Shown: positions 16,090 to 25,404, counted from the first letter of the stretch. The stretch is DNA of 64,000 nucleotides from Saccharopolyspora phatthalungensis (GCF_014203395.1 NZ_JACHIW010000001.1:3889501-3953500), one strand, 5' to 3'. Numbers and translations: made by a program. The notes: generated by a model from the letters alone, not told the origin.

Positions 16090-16868
16090 CACAGCTGCGT
16101 GCGATGACTCCCGAACAAGCCCGCGCGGCGTTCCGTGCCGGCTTGCGGGTGCCCACTTCGGGTTACAGCGCCGGGTGGACCCAGGCGAACCTGATCGTCC
16201 TGCCGCGCGAATACGCCTACGAATTCCTGCTGTTCGCGCAGCGCAATCCGCGCTCATGTCCGGTGCTGGACGTGACCGAACCGGGGGAGACCAGCGCCTC
16301 GATCTTCGCCGGCGACCTGCGCACCGACCTGCCCGCCTACACCGTCTACCGGGACGGCGAGCTGGCCGAGCAACGAGCCGAGGTGGCCGGCCTGTGGCGG
16401 GACGACCTGGTGTCGTTCCTGGTCGGTTGCAGCTTCACTTTCGAAGCGGCGCTATCGGAGGCCGAGGTCCCGGTGCGCCACGTCGAGGCCGGCTGCAACG
16501 TGCCGATGTACCGGACGAGCCGGGAATGCCGCCCGGCGGGCCGGTTGTCCGGGCCGCTGGTGGTGTCGATGCGGCCGATCCCGGCGGAACTGGTGTCGAC
16601 CGCCGTCCGCGTGACCTCCCGGTACCCGGCGGTGCACGGCGCTCCGGTGCACATCGGCGCGCCCGAAGAACTGGGGATCCAGGACATCTCCCGACCCGAC
16701 TTCGGCGATGCGGTGGCGATCCGGCCCGGAGAGATCCCGGTGTTCTGGGCCTGCGGGGTGACCCCGCAGGCGGCGGTCATGCGATCCAAGCCGCCGTTCG
16801 CCATCGGTCACGCGCCCGGCCACATGGCGATCACCGACGTTCGGGACAGCCGATTCCTGGTCCCCTGA
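16086..16868 (+). CDS. DUF1445 putative hydro-lyase (YcsI family)
   Basis: A 260-residue protein of the UPF0317/DUF1445 family. It has [20 protein letters not shown] near the N-terminus, then [10 protein letters not shown] and [12 protein letters not shown] at the end, all strongly conserved in YcsI. A domain of this family occurs in the mammalian mitochondrial D-glutamate cyclase, which interconverts D-glutamate and 5-oxo-D-proline. Placement as the last gene of the pxpABC operon (4-bp overlap) fits a step feeding 5-oxoproline into the oxoprolinase. The reaction in bacteria is inference. Confidence 0.87.
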   Translation: MTQLRAMTPEQARAAFRAGLRVPTSGYSAGWTQANLIVLPREYAYEFLLFAQRNPRSCPVLDVTEPGETSASIFAGDLRTDLPAYTVYRDGELAEQRAEVAGLWRDDLVSFLVGCSFTFEAALSEAEVPVRHVEAGCNVPMYRTSRECRPAGRLSGPLVVSMRPIPAELVSTAVRVTSRYPAVHGAPVHIGAPEELGIQDISRPDFGDAVAIRPGEIPVFWACGVTPQAAVMRSKPPFAIGHAPGHMAITDVRDSRFLVP

Positions 16869-16991
16869 CGCGAAGAGCTCGCCCCTTAACCCGAGAAGCC
16901 CGCAGTGGATTCGTGCGTTCTGCGGTGTGCCGCCGCATCTTCGGGCTGTTGACTCCAGCCAGGAGTTCGCAGACGAAGCGAGGAGGTTCGG

Positions 16992-18578
16992 GTGGGGGCG
17001 CTTTCCGGCCGGTTCGGCCCAGCGTTGGCCATCGCGGCAAGTGCGTTGGTCACGGGTACGACAGTGGGGGCGGCTACGCCGGCGGTTGCGCAGCCGCCGG
17101 GCGCCGTTTCGTGGGGTGAGTGCGACGACGGGGTGCTGAGCGGGGTGCCGACCGCCCAGCGGTACCTCTATCGCTGTGCGACCTACCCGGTGCCGGTCGA
17201 TCACGACGATCCGAGCAAGGGCGCCGTCGAACTGGCGATGATGCGGCGGGCGGCGGCCGACCCGGACGAGAAGATCGGCTCGCTGTTCCTGAATCCGGGC
17301 GGGCCCGGGGGCCCCGGGTTCAGCCTGCCGGTGACCGCGGTGAACAGGTTCGAGCCGGCGGTGTTGAACCGCTTCGACATCATCGGTTTCGACCCGCGCG
17401 GGGTGGCTCGTAGTACCCCGTTGCGCTGCTTCGAATCCGCGGAGCAGGCCGAGGCGGTGTTGGGGCGGATCTCGTCGGTGCCGGTCACCGGCGAGCAGAT
17501 CGACACCACGATGGGTGCCTACCGAGACTATGGCGAGGCATGCGGCAAGAACGCGGGCGAGCTGGTGCGCCACATGTCGACCAAGGACGTTGCGCGGGAC
17601 TTGGACCTGATGCGCCAGGGCGTCGGCGATGCGCAGCTCAACTTCGTCGGCTTTTCGTACGGCACGCTGCTCGGCGCGACCTACGTGAACCTGTTCCCGG
17701 AGCGCAGCCGCGCGATCATCCTGGACGGCAATGTGGATCCGGCGCTGCGGACCGCCGACGGTGTTCAGTATGACCGAGAACGGGCACACGGCTTCGAAGT
17801 CGCGTTGGACGCGTTCCTGCGGCTGTGCGCGGAGAAGTCGCAGCGATGCGCCTTCGGCGGGGGTGATCCGCGGGCGAAGTTCGACGAGGTCCGCGACCAG
17901 CTGCGGCGGGGGCCGATCACCATGCCGGACGGCTCGGCGATGACCCTCGACAAGTTCACCGACGGCGTCAGCGGCGCGCTGTACAACCCGAAGCAGTTCC
18001 GCCAGCTCGCCACCGATCTGCAGTCGCTCTACCGCCAGCTGCACCCCGAGCACGGGCTGGCCCCGGAGGCGCTTGGCCTGCTGGGCAAGCCGACCTCGAT
18101 CGGCCGCTTCGACCTGCTTTCCACCGCCGCACCTGTGTCCTATGTGGATGATTCTTACTTCGGGGTGAACTGCACGGACAAGCCGATCCCGAAGGAGCCC
18201 GGGCGAGTGCCAGGAATCGCCGCGCAGTGGGAGGCGGAGTCGCCCACCTTCGGCCGCGTGCAGGCGTTCAGCGACGTGGCCGCGTGCTCGAACTGGCCGC
18301 CGACCGACCCGGACGTGCACCGCTGGCCGTGGCGGCACCGGGCCGCCAACCCGGTGTTGCTGTTCGGCAACTTCTACGACCCGGCCACCCAGTATGAGTT
18401 CTCCCGGCGGATGGAACAGGAGTTGGGCAATGCCCGCCTGGTGAGCGTCGATTCGTTCGGCCATTGCATCCTGGGCGGCAGCGCGTGCACCGACAAGATC
18501 GCCGCCGCCTACCTGACGGACCTGAAAGTCCCCAAACCAGGCCAGGTTTGCCAACCTGACGGGCAACCCTTCGCCTGA
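16992..18578 (+). CDS. Secreted alpha/beta-hydrolase, TAP-like tripeptidyl aminopeptidase
   Basis: A 528-residue protein with a signal peptide (hydrophobic core about 9-27, likely cleavage after AVA or AQP near 33-36). The hydrolase domain shows the oxyanion region LFLNPGGPGGPG (98-109), nucleophile S222 in VGFSYGT, acid D463 in FGNFYDPAT, and H491 in SFGHC. The TAP-like C-terminal domain is present. Streptomyces Tap/Slp enzymes with this layout remove tripeptides from secreted proteins; the host uses them in peptide scavenging. The GTG at 16992 follows GAGGAGG. It lies 123 bp after the oxoproline operon and could supply N-terminal pyroglutamyl peptides, but nothing ties them directly. Confidence 0.85.
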   Translation: MGALSGRFGPALAIAASALVTGTTVGAATPAVAQPPGAVSWGECDDGVLSGVPTAQRYLYRCATYPVPVDHDDPSKGAVELAMMRRAAADPDEKIGSLFLNPGGPGGPGFSLPVTAVNRFEPAVLNRFDIIGFDPRGVARSTPLRCFESAEQAEAVLGRISSVPVTGEQIDTTMGAYRDYGEACGKNAGELVRHMSTKDVARDLDLMRQGVGDAQLNFVGFSYGTLLGATYVNLFPERSRAIILDGNVDPALRTADGVQYDRERAHGFEVALDAFLRLCAEKSQRCAFGGGDPRAKFDEVRDQLRRGPITMPDGSAMTLDKFTDGVSGALYNPKQFRQLATDLQSLYRQLHPEHGLAPEALGLLGKPTSIGRFDLLSTAAPVSYVDDSYFGVNCTDKPIPKEPGRVPGIAAQWEAESPTFGRVQAFSDVAACSNWPPTDPDVHRWPWRHRAANPVLLFGNFYDPATQYEFSRRMEQELGNARLVSVDSFGHCILGGSACTDKIAAAYLTDLKVPKPGQVCQPDGQPFA

Positions 18579-18695
18579 GGCGCGGCTGTCCTGAGTGGCG
18601 CTTGGCGTCGGGACCGGCAGAGAAGTCGTCCCGACACGCGCCGTTTCGATGCTTGACTACCGGGGATTCGCCGCCGGCGGCTTTAGCTTCGAGGC

Positions 18696-19163
18696 ATGGA
18701 CTTTCGAGACGAAGTACGAGTCGGACAACACACCTACGACATCACCGCCAAGGGCGAACCGGCCGGCGACGACCAGCCGGCCACGGTCGCAGTGGAGTTC
18801 ACCGGCGCGGACGCCGACGGTCGCGTCGTGGCGGAGGGCAACCTGCTGATCGCCATCGACGGGCTGGGCGATGCGAACGCGTTTTTGGCCCGGACGCTGG
18901 GCGGACTGGCCGCGCTGCACGAGCCGTGGACGGCCGGGCGCGGGCGGGGCCGACCACGCCCGCCCAACGCTGGCCGGCCGTGGGCCGAAGCCGACGGCGA
19001 GCGGCTCCGGGAACGGTGGCTGAGTTCGGTGGGCGAGACCGCGAGCCGGTTGGTCGGGGAGCTGGCCGAGGAACTCGGCCGCACCCGGGGCGCGGTTCGG
19101 GCGCAGCTGCCCCGGCTGGGCTGCGATCCGGACGTCCCCGGCCGGGTACTCGCGGAGGCCTGA
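18696..19163 (+). CDS. Hypothetical protein with DNA-binding-like C-terminus
   Basis: A 155-residue protein starting MDFRDEVRVGQHTYDITAKG. The first 75 residues look like a small beta-rich domain; residues about 76-100 are a basic Gly/Arg/Pro linker (AGRGRGRPRPPNAGRP). The last 40 residues (LVGELAEELGRTRGAVRAQL) resemble a helix-turn-helix of the kind that reads 'E-L-A-x-x-L-G-R-T-x-x-A-V-R'. It may bind DNA or another partner. No family is recognised. It is flanked by genes without obvious functional connection. Confidence 0.55.
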   Translation: MDFRDEVRVGQHTYDITAKGEPAGDDQPATVAVEFTGADADGRVVAEGNLLIAIDGLGDANAFLARTLGGLAALHEPWTAGRGRGRPRPPNAGRPWAEADGERLRERWLSSVGETASRLVGELAEELGRTRGAVRAQLPRLGCDPDVPGRVLAEA

Positions 19164-19417
19164 CGCTGTGCCCGGCGGCGCGCTGCATCGGCACGGGGCC
19201 CTTGGATCACGTGCCGGTGTCCTTACATGCGAAAAGGAATTCGACCGGGAAAACAGCGGAGGCCGGTATGCGGCACACCAGAGAAAACGTTTGTCGAATC
19301 GGAGCCGATATTGGGAACGAGGCGCGCGCTCATCATTCAATTTTGCCGACGAGGAAAGCGGGGTACGTGACGTGGCGAAGGGAGTGGTCCGCGACAGACC
19401 GCTTGTTCAGGCCGGGG

Positions 19418-19804
19418 TCAGCACTTTTCGAAGGTGGTCGACGGGGATTGGGCGGTCGCGCCGGTGGAGCTGATCGTCTCGGTGTGGACCTTGATGGTGC
19501 CGCCGGTGTTGCACGGTGCCTTGGTGTGCAGCTTGATCTCGGTCCCGCTCTGCGCCAACTCGCCGATCACCTTCGGGGCCGCGTCCTTCTGCTCGACGAC
19601 GACCCGCACGGTGACCGTCGCGGTGTTCAGGCAACCGGTGCGCCCGCCGCTGGCGGTCAAGATGTTGCCCTCGCGGGTCGGTTGGTAGGCGAACAGCGCA
19701 CACACCGGGGCGTTCGCGGGGGCGGCGATTGCCGGAGCCGTCGGCACTGCCGCGAAGGCGGCGAGGGTCAACGCGGCGCTGAGCAGGACGGGCGAGTGTC
19801 GCAT
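19418..19804 (-). CDS. Small secreted protein with two probable disulfides
   Basis: A 128-residue protein with a clear signal peptide (VLLSAALTLAAFAAVPTAPA, cleavage near AIA-AP at 27-28). The mature part is about 100 residues, beta-rich, Thr-rich and contains four cysteines (in VCAL, GCLN, PCNT and the C-terminal EKC), suggesting two disulfides in an exported domain. Small proteins of this kind are common in Pseudonocardiales; their roles are unknown. The 250-bp stretch to its right end at 19.16-19.42 kb has no gene. Confidence 0.65.
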   Translation of the reverse strand: MRHSPVLLSAALTLAAFAAVPTAPAIAAPANAPVCALFAYQPTREGNILTASGGRTGCLNTATVTVRVVVEQKDAAPKVIGELAQSGTEIKLHTKAPCNTGGTIKVHTETISSTGATAQSPSTTFEKC

Positions 19805-20037
19805 TCGGGGGGCCTTCTTCCGTTTACCGAATTGCTGACAGATGCGCTGCGAAGTCGATCACTCCGGCTCGATGCCTGTCAATTTGAGGATGGCCGGAAC
19901 GCAATTTTTCACCCGAGTGAGGCTTGGCATTCGCGACTGCGGTGCGATGCGGATCGTCGTCTTGATCGACTTTTCCGGGAAGGGAGGTGATTTGCGATTT
20001 CTCATCGGTTGTCGGTGGTGGGTTCCCGGCGGCGTAC

Positions 20038-20066
20038 TGCAACATTTGCAATTCCTCTGCTAATAT
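20038..20066 (+). promoter_or_regulatory. Promoter region of the IclR-type gene
   Basis: A near-consensus -10 hexamer TAATAT lies at 20061-20066, 25 bp before the ATG at 20091. A 13-bp palindrome TGCAA-CAT-TTGCA (20038-20050) sits at the place of the -35 element, where a self-repressing IclR protein would bind. GAGGGAG before the ATG is the ribosome-binding site. Confidence 0.45.
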
Positions 20067-20090
20067 CGCAGGCCGATTGAGGGAGTGCTG

Positions 20091-20837
20091 ATGTCGAAGA
20101 CGGTCGCCAAGGCGGTCCACGTGCTCGAATCCCTCGCCGGAGAGCCCAAGACGATCGCGGAGCTGGCGCGCGAGCTCGAAGTGCACGGCTCGACCGCGCT
20201 GCGGATGCTTCAGCCACTCGTCGCTGGCGGCCTGATCGCGCGCGGACCGGACGGCCGCTACCGCCTCGGGCTGCGGCTGGTCGAACTCGGCCAGCAGGTG
20301 CTCGACGAGATGGACCTGCGCGCGGTCGCCCGACCGCACCTGATCTCGCTCGCGGAGGCCACGCGCTCGACGGTGCACTTGGCCCAGTTGGTGGACGACC
20401 AGATCGTCTACGTCGACAAGATCGAGGGTGCGGCGTCGATCCGCACCTGGTCGCGGATCGGCCGCGCCGTGCCGCTGCACACCGCCGCGGCCAGCAAGGT
20501 GATCTTGGCGGCGTTGCCCGTCGAACACCGGGAGCGCCTGCTCTCCGCGCACTCGTTCACCCGCTATACCGAGCGCACCATCACCGACGAAGCCGAGTTC
20601 CGCGACCACTTGGCTGCGGTCGCCCGGCTCGGTTATGCCACCGACCAAGCCGAATTCGAGCCGCTGGTGCACTGTATCGGCGTCGGAATCCCGGACGTGA
20701 CCGGGCAACTCGCGGCGGCCGTCTCGTTGACGACGGTGCGCGCCGACGCCGACTTGGCCGCGCTCGAACAGCTGCTCGGCCGGGTCCGGGACACGGCCAC
20801 CGCGATCGCCGCCGCCCTCGGCCACCCGCCGCGCTGA
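20091..20837 (+). CDS. IclR family transcriptional regulator
   Basis: A 248-residue regulator starting MSKTVAKAVHVLESLAGEPK. Residues 5-65 are the IclR winged helix-turn-helix (TIAELARELEVHGSTALRML), and residues 80-245 the GAF-like effector domain, including the conserved HTAAASKVILAALP segment. The ATG at 20091 is 6 bases after GAGGGAG; an in-frame GTG at 20085 overlaps that site. Bacillus KipR, the regulator of the ycs-kip operon, is also IclR-type, so this protein is a candidate regulator of the 5-oxoproline operon 3.2 kb upstream; it may equally control the reductase gene next door. Confidence 0.85.
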   Translation: MSKTVAKAVHVLESLAGEPKTIAELARELEVHGSTALRMLQPLVAGGLIARGPDGRYRLGLRLVELGQQVLDEMDLRAVARPHLISLAEATRSTVHLAQLVDDQIVYVDKIEGAASIRTWSRIGRAVPLHTAAASKVILAALPVEHRERLLSAHSFTRYTERTITDEAEFRDHLAAVARLGYATDQAEFEPLVHCIGVGIPDVTGQLAAAVSLTTVRADADLAALEQLLGRVRDTATAIAAALGHPPR

Positions 20838-20944
20838 CCCGCGGGCATTCACGATGTCGGGTGATCGCCGCAACTCCGGGCAACCCGCGACCACTTCCAG
20901 TGGTCTCGTTACCAAGATGTTCGGTGGTTCCCGGGAGGATCGCG

Positions 20945-22000
20945 ATGACCTGGATGATCTACGGCGCGAGCGGCTACACCGGTCGGCTGGTCGCGGACCT
21001 GGCGCTCGACCGCGGCGAGCGTCCGGTGCTGGCCGGGCGGGATCCGGCGAAACTCGCGGCCTTCGCCATGCCGCGCGGACTGTCGTACCGGACCTTCGAC
21101 CTCGGCGATCCCGAGGCGGTGGCGGCGGGCCTGCGGGGTATCGACGTCGTCGTGCACTGCGCCGGGCCGTTCTCCGCCACGTCGGCGTCGATGATCGACG
21201 GCTGCCTGCGCGCCGGGGCGCACTACCTGGACATCACCGGCGAAATCGATGTGTTCGAGGCGGTTTTCGCGCGCCACGAAGATGCCCGTCGCGCCGGTGT
21301 GGTGCTGCTGCCGGGTTCGGGCTTCGACGTGGTGCCGACAGACTGCCTGGCCGCTATGGTCGCCGCCGACCTGCCCACCGCGACCCACCTGGACCTGGCG
21401 TTCCACGCCTGCGGCGGGATCAGCGGTGGCACGCTCAAGAGCGCGCTGGAGGGCGCCGCGCTGGGCGGCCGGGCCCGTGTCGACGGGAAGGTGCGCTCCG
21501 TGCCGCTGGCGTGGCGGCGGCGCGAGATCCCGTTCCCCTCCGGGCCGCGACGGGTCACGTCACTGCCCTGGGGCGACGTGAGCACGGCCTACCGCAGCAC
21601 CGGAATCGGCAACATCACCACCTTCGCCCAGCTGCCTGGGCTCGACCGGACCGGTCGTCGTTCGACCCGGTTGTCGCAGGCGGTGATGAGTTCGCACGTC
21701 GTGCAGCGGCTGGGTAAGGCAGCCATCGGCGCGGTCGTGCGCGGCCCCGGACGCGCCACCCGCTCGCGCAGCTGGGTCGAGGTGTACGCGGAGGCGACGG
21801 CACCGGACGGCACGGGCGTGTCGGCCGCCTTGATCGGCCCGGACACCTACGACCTCACTGCGGACGCGGTGCTCCGGGCGGTCGGTGCCCTGCGTTCCGA
21901 GCGACCGGCCCCCGGCGCCCACACCCCGTCCACGGCCTTCGGCGCGGACTTCGTCCGCCGCTTGCACGGCGTCAAGATCATCGAACCCGCCCGCCGCTAG
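20945..22000 (+). CDS. Saccharopine-dehydrogenase-like / trans-acting enoyl reductase-type protein
   Basis: A 351-residue protein. It opens with MTWMIYGASGYTGRLVADLA, a Rossmann GxxGxxG nucleotide site, followed by VLAGRDPAKLAAF and VVHCAGPFSATSASMIDGCL, the pattern of the saccharopine dehydrogenase NADP-binding family. Actinobacterial members include trans-acting enoyl reductases of lipid synthesis, but many are uncharacterised oxidoreductases. GSGFDVVPTDCLAA near 145-158 is conserved in the family. The ATG at 20945 follows GGGAGG. It is 107 bp downstream of the IclR gene on the same strand. Confidence 0.78.
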   Translation: MTWMIYGASGYTGRLVADLALDRGERPVLAGRDPAKLAAFAMPRGLSYRTFDLGDPEAVAAGLRGIDVVVHCAGPFSATSASMIDGCLRAGAHYLDITGEIDVFEAVFARHEDARRAGVVLLPGSGFDVVPTDCLAAMVAADLPTATHLDLAFHACGGISGGTLKSALEGAALGGRARVDGKVRSVPLAWRRREIPFPSGPRRVTSLPWGDVSTAYRSTGIGNITTFAQLPGLDRTGRRSTRLSQAVMSSHVVQRLGKAAIGAVVRGPGRATRSRSWVEVYAEATAPDGTGVSAALIGPDTYDLTADAVLRAVGALRSERPAPGAHTPSTAFGADFVRRLHGVKIIEPARR

Positions 22001-22014
22001 CCCTGCTCTGCTCG

Positions 22015-22575
22015 TCACTCGGCGAGGACGCGGAGCATGCCCTCCGGACCGGAGGCGCTTTCCAGGAACTCCAGGAAGGGGCCTTCGCCAGAGGGCGGGC
22101 GCAGGGATGCGAACTCGGAGCGTTCGCCCGCCAGCTCCATGCCGGTAGCCGTCGCCAGGGTGCGGGCGTCCGAGCGAGGGTCCAGGGAATCGACGACGAT
22201 CGCCGCGAGCGGGCCGGTGCGCGTGTAGACCTTGCGCGGTTCGAGCACGCACAGCTCGTTGCCCTCGATGTCGGCCATCACCACCCACGGGACGTCGCTG
22301 CTCTGGTCGATGTCGGCGAACCGGGCACCGGCGTTGAACAACCGCTCCACGATCTTGTTCTGGTCGTCGTGCGACTCGCTTCGCAGGTCGAGGTGCACGC
22401 CGTTCTTCCGGGTCTTGGCGCGCGCGCTCGCGACGAATCGCAGCGGCACTCCGGGGCCGGTCGGCCGGACGATGATCCCGGTCTGGGTGTCGAGTTGCCA
22501 ACCGAGTGCCTCGGCCCACCACCGCGCGAGCCGCGCCGGCTCCCGCGCCGAGAACTCCACAACGACCGATGCCAT
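22015..22575 (-). CDS. Tandem-VOC (glyoxalase/bleomycin-resistance-like) protein
   Basis: A 186-residue protein with two halves of the vicinal-oxygen-chelate fold. Half one: VVVEFSAREPARLARWWAEA then GVHLDLRS and ADIEGNELCVLEP. Half two: IVVDSLDPRSDARTLATATG then SLRPPSGEGPFLEFL. Such two-repeat proteins make one pseudo-dimer with a single metal or ligand pocket, and include resistance and dioxygenase-like proteins; the substrate is unknown. The start at 22575 (ATGGCATCG) is the usual position before the first strand. It is convergent with the reductase gene, with only 14 bp between them. Confidence 0.75.
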   Translation of the reverse strand: MASVVVEFSAREPARLARWWAEALGWQLDTQTGIIVRPTGPGVPLRFVASARAKTRKNGVHLDLRSESHDDQNKIVERLFNAGARFADIDQSSDVPWVVMADIEGNELCVLEPRKVYTRTGPLAAIVVDSLDPRSDARTLATATGMELAGERSEFASLRPPSGEGPFLEFLESASGPEGMLRVLAE

Positions 22576-22893
22576 GCCGAGAACGTACGGCGGTTTCCGC
22601 TGATCCGCACGGCCGCTGAGCACGCAGCCGGAGTGCCGACTCGCCCTGGCCGCGAACCGGCTGTTCCGCACCGAACGTCCAGTTTGGACACACTGATCCG
22701 GGTGCCTTGCGGGGAGACAACTCATTCCGGCTGCGGGGTCGGGGCAAGCTGGTGGCCCGTCTCGCTCAGGGTCCACCGGCCGGCATTCCCAGACATCATG
22801 GTGTGCGACAGCGGGGCAACGTCGAGACGCCAGAACGCGGCCGGTGGCGCTTGCAGGGCGTGTACCACGGCGGCTCGGATCACGGACGCGAGC

Positions 22894-23551
22894 ATGATGA
22901 GGATGTTGTTGGTGCGCGGGATGCTTACCGGCCTGGTGGCCGGACTGCTCGCGCTGGTCTTCGCCCGCATCTTCGGTGAGCCTTCGGTCGGCGCCGCGAT
23001 TGACTTCGAATCGGCCGGGCAGGCCGCCATGGGCGAGACGCCCGAGCCGGAGCTGGTCAGTCGCGGCGTGCAGAGCACGATCGGTCTGGCCACGGGGGTG
23101 GTCGTCTACGCGGTTACCTTCGGCGGTCTGTTCGCGGTGGCATTTGCCCTGACCTACGGGCGCAATGGGCGGCTCAGCCCGCGGGCCACCGCAGCCGTGG
23201 TCGCCTTGGGCGGCTACCTGACGACGTTCGTGGTGCCGTTTTTGAAGTACCCGGCCAACCCGCCGTCGGTGGGTAACCCTGACACGATCAACGAACGCAC
23301 CGTTACCTATTTCGGCCTGGTGGCCTTGTCGATCGCGCTGGCGATCGCGGCGACCGCTGCCGACCGTCAACGAGGTGCCGGAGGGCTTCCCCGCCGCCGT
23401 GCTGTGGAACTTCCGCATCGCCTCGCTGGGCATCCAGCTGGTCCTCTGGACCACCATGGGCCTGGTGTTCGGAGCGCTGGTCCAGCGTCGCCTGGCGCCC
23501 GAATCGCGGTCGACGCAAGTGGCGGCAGGGACGGCCGCCCGCGCCCACTGA
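22894..23551 (+). pseudogene. Broken cobalt transporter subunit CbtA
   Basis: The first frame (from the ATG at 22894) reads LLVRGMLTGLVAGLLALVFA, then ARIFGEP, SRGVQSTIGLATGVVVYAVT and VVPFLKYPANPPSVGNPDTI, all diagnostic of CbtA. After about 155 codons it runs into SIALAIAATAAD. Near 23355 the true continuation, LPTVNEVPEGFPAAVLW then IQLVLWTTMGLVFGAL, is found in the +1 frame and ends at 23551. Compared with intact CbtA the stretch between the two parts, about one helix, is missing. So an internal deletion plus frame change has broken the gene. No CbtB gene or recognisable cobalamin riboswitch is found upstream. Confidence 0.68.
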
Positions 23552-23563
23552 CTAGTCGCACGG

Positions 23564-24157
23564 TCACGGCTTAGCGTTACCACCGTCCCTGGTCAACGTA
23601 GGCCACCGTTCACGGAAGTACTCGGCGATCTCGGCGGCAACGGTCTCTCGCTCGGCTACCTCGTCCTCATACCGCACCCGAAACTCCCGCATCTTCTCCA
23701 GAATTTCGGGAGGCTGTTCCACGTCGTGGTAAGGGATGTATCCGGCACTGACCACCAACGAAGTGGCCTGATATGCCGTGATGACGTCATCCATCAGCGA
23801 ACCAGCAGCGTTGAAGCAAGCCATGCGGAAGGAGGATCCGAATCCGGTGTCGCCGACCAAGATGTCCGGCACCACGTGGAGTACCAATGGATGAACGGCT
23901 TCCTCATCCCGAGCCGCGTGGCGAGGCTGCGCAGTCAGTTCTTCGAATGGATCGCGCACCCGCTCGACACAAGCAAAGCTGGCGCGCTCCAACGCGCTGC
24001 CGGTCCGGTACTGCGTCGGGTCGCCCCAGTGATCGAGCACCTTGCGGTACGCATCCACGGCCGTGCCAGCGCCTGCATCGTCGTAGGCCACCAGGGCGCA
24101 GGCGTGGATGAACTGCGTGAGGGCTCGCCGCAGAGCGAGCTCTGGGCGAGCCCGCAT
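23564..24157 (-). CDS. Hypothetical soluble protein
   Basis: A 197-residue protein starting MRARPELALRRALTQFIHAC; the ATG at 24157 has a perfect AGGAGG 8 bases upstream. It is acidic and mostly helical, with a VRYEDEVAERETVAAEIAEY stretch at the C-terminus that could be coiled coil. No family is recognised. It sits downstream of the CcdA-like gene on the same strand (113 bp), and its codon use is slightly less GC-rich than the surroundings, so it may be accessory DNA. Confidence 0.6.
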   Translation of the reverse strand: MRARPELALRRALTQFIHACALVAYDDAGAGTAVDAYRKVLDHWGDPTQYRTGSALERASFACVERVRDPFEELTAQPRHAARDEEAVHPLVLHVVPDILVGDTGFGSSFRMACFNAAGSLMDDVITAYQATSLVVSAGYIPYHDVEQPPEILEKMREFRVRYEDEVAERETVAAEIAEYFRERWPTLTRDGGNAKP

Positions 24158-24269
24158 AAGTGGTTTCCTCCTGATCTTGGGTACAGCGGACTCATCTTGG
24201 AGCCCGCTGCCACGTGGACGGGAGGAAAACACCGAAATTCCCCCAGTTGTCGCAGCGAATCTAGGGTTT

Positions 24270-25064
24270 TTACAGGGGAAGTTCGTCCGTGCCGATCGGG
24301 ATTTGCAGCAGTGCCACCAGCTGTTGCCACAGACCTGTGGCCAGGGCCAGACCGAGCAACACAAGCAGCGCTCCACCGGTGCGTTGCACGCCACGGCCAT
24401 GGCGGCGCAACCACCCAGCAGTCCGCACCCCCCACTGCGCCCCGAGTGCTAGCAGCACGAACGGCACCCCCAGCCCGGCACAGTACGCGCTGATGAGCAC
24501 CGTGCCGCGCACCCCTGTGGCCACACTGGGGTCCGTGGCGAAGACCAGCGACATCACGCCAGCCAGCGTTGGGCTCAGGCACGGGGTCCACCCCAGCCCA
24601 AACACCCCGCCCAGCAGCGGGGCTGCCATCAGCCCGCCGCGCGGAACCCTGTGGAGGCGTACTTCTCGCTGCAACGGGCGGATCAGCCCAAGAAACACCA
24701 ACCCCATCATGCCCGTGATCACACCGCCGAGGCGCTGCAGCAAGGGCTCGTTCGCCACGAGCACATCGGAGAGGCCCAACAGCGCCAGCGTGGCGCCGAT
24801 GAACACCGCACTGAATCCGGCCACGAACAGCCCTGCCGCTCCGGCCACGCGCCAGCGCCCCCGCTGCTTTCGCGCAGTTTCCGCAACGGTCACCGCCGGA
24901 GCTTCCGCCCCCACCAGGCCCGCCAGGTACGCCAGATAGCCGGGCACCAGCGGCACCACGCAGGGCGAGGCGAAACTCACCGCCCCAGCCAGGCATGACA
25001 GCAAGGCAGCAGCCACAACAGGCCCCGAAACCACAAACTCCGTCGGATTCACGGCCACCAGCAT
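24270..25064 (-). CDS. CcdA-type cytochrome c biogenesis / thiol-disulfide transmembrane protein
   Basis: A 264-residue membrane protein with six to seven helices. The paired conserved cysteines are present: SFASPCVVPLVPGYLAYLAG near residues 30-49 and GLGWTPCLSPTLAG near 150-163. CcdA/DsbD-like proteins carry reducing equivalents across the membrane to extracytoplasmic thioredoxins for cytochrome c or other disulfide reduction. The ATG at 25064 begins MLVAVNPTEFVVSG, directly before the first helix; longer readings pass into IS110 remnant sequence. No cytochrome c assembly genes are adjacent, so its partner is unknown. Confidence 0.85.
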   Translation of the reverse strand: MLVAVNPTEFVVSGPVVAAALLSCLAGAVSFASPCVVPLVPGYLAYLAGLVGAEAPAVTVAETARKQRGRWRVAGAAGLFVAGFSAVFIGATLALLGLSDVLVANEPLLQRLGGVITGMMGLVFLGLIRPLQREVRLHRVPRGGLMAAPLLGGVFGLGWTPCLSPTLAGVMSLVFATDPSVATGVRGTVLISAYCAGLGVPFVLLALGAQWGVRTAGWLRRHGRGVQRTGGALLVLLGLALATGLWQQLVALLQIPIGTDELPL

Positions 25065-25139
25065 AAAAGCCCCCGGCAGCACTACGATTTCCCGTCTGGT
25101 CGGGCGGGCGGTGTGCCACGCGTACGGCCAGGAGGTCGG

Positions 25140-25404
25140 CCACCTGGGGGTCGGGCGCGCTGCTGGTCCGGGTTGACCACGGTCTCGCCACGTGCGATCA
25201 ACCATTGCGTGAGGTGGCGGCCGAGTCCTCGCGCGTTCTCCACCGCCCACCGGCGGAGAGCTGCCGGGCCCAGGTCAGCAACCGGCCGTACTCCGGTAAC
25301 GTCGCGTCGATCCGAACCGTCTCCTGTGGACGATGTGTCTGCGGATCCAACACCGTTGCCGTGTGGCTGGACTTATGCGGATCAACCCCGATGACGACCA
25401 TCAA
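25140..25404 (-). mobile_element. Degenerate IS110-family transposase fragment
   Basis: Starting at 25404 the minus strand reads MVVIGVDPHKSSHTATVLD, the conserved DEDD-domain N-terminus of IS110 transposases, and continues to about residue 52. The homologous continuation (RWAVENARGLGRHLTQWLIA then RGETVVNPD) is in another frame, so a frameshift is present. The rest of the transposase is gone, replaced by the CcdA-like gene. The 270 bp to its right, up to the JetC stop, hold no gene and may be the element's leader. It lies exactly where a jetD gene would be expected. Confidence 0.75.

Noticed and set aside
22690..22893. Possible cobalamin riboswitch or cbtB upstream of the cbtA remnant
   Set aside because: I looked for the conserved riboswitch core and for a short His-containing CbtB; neither is recognisable.
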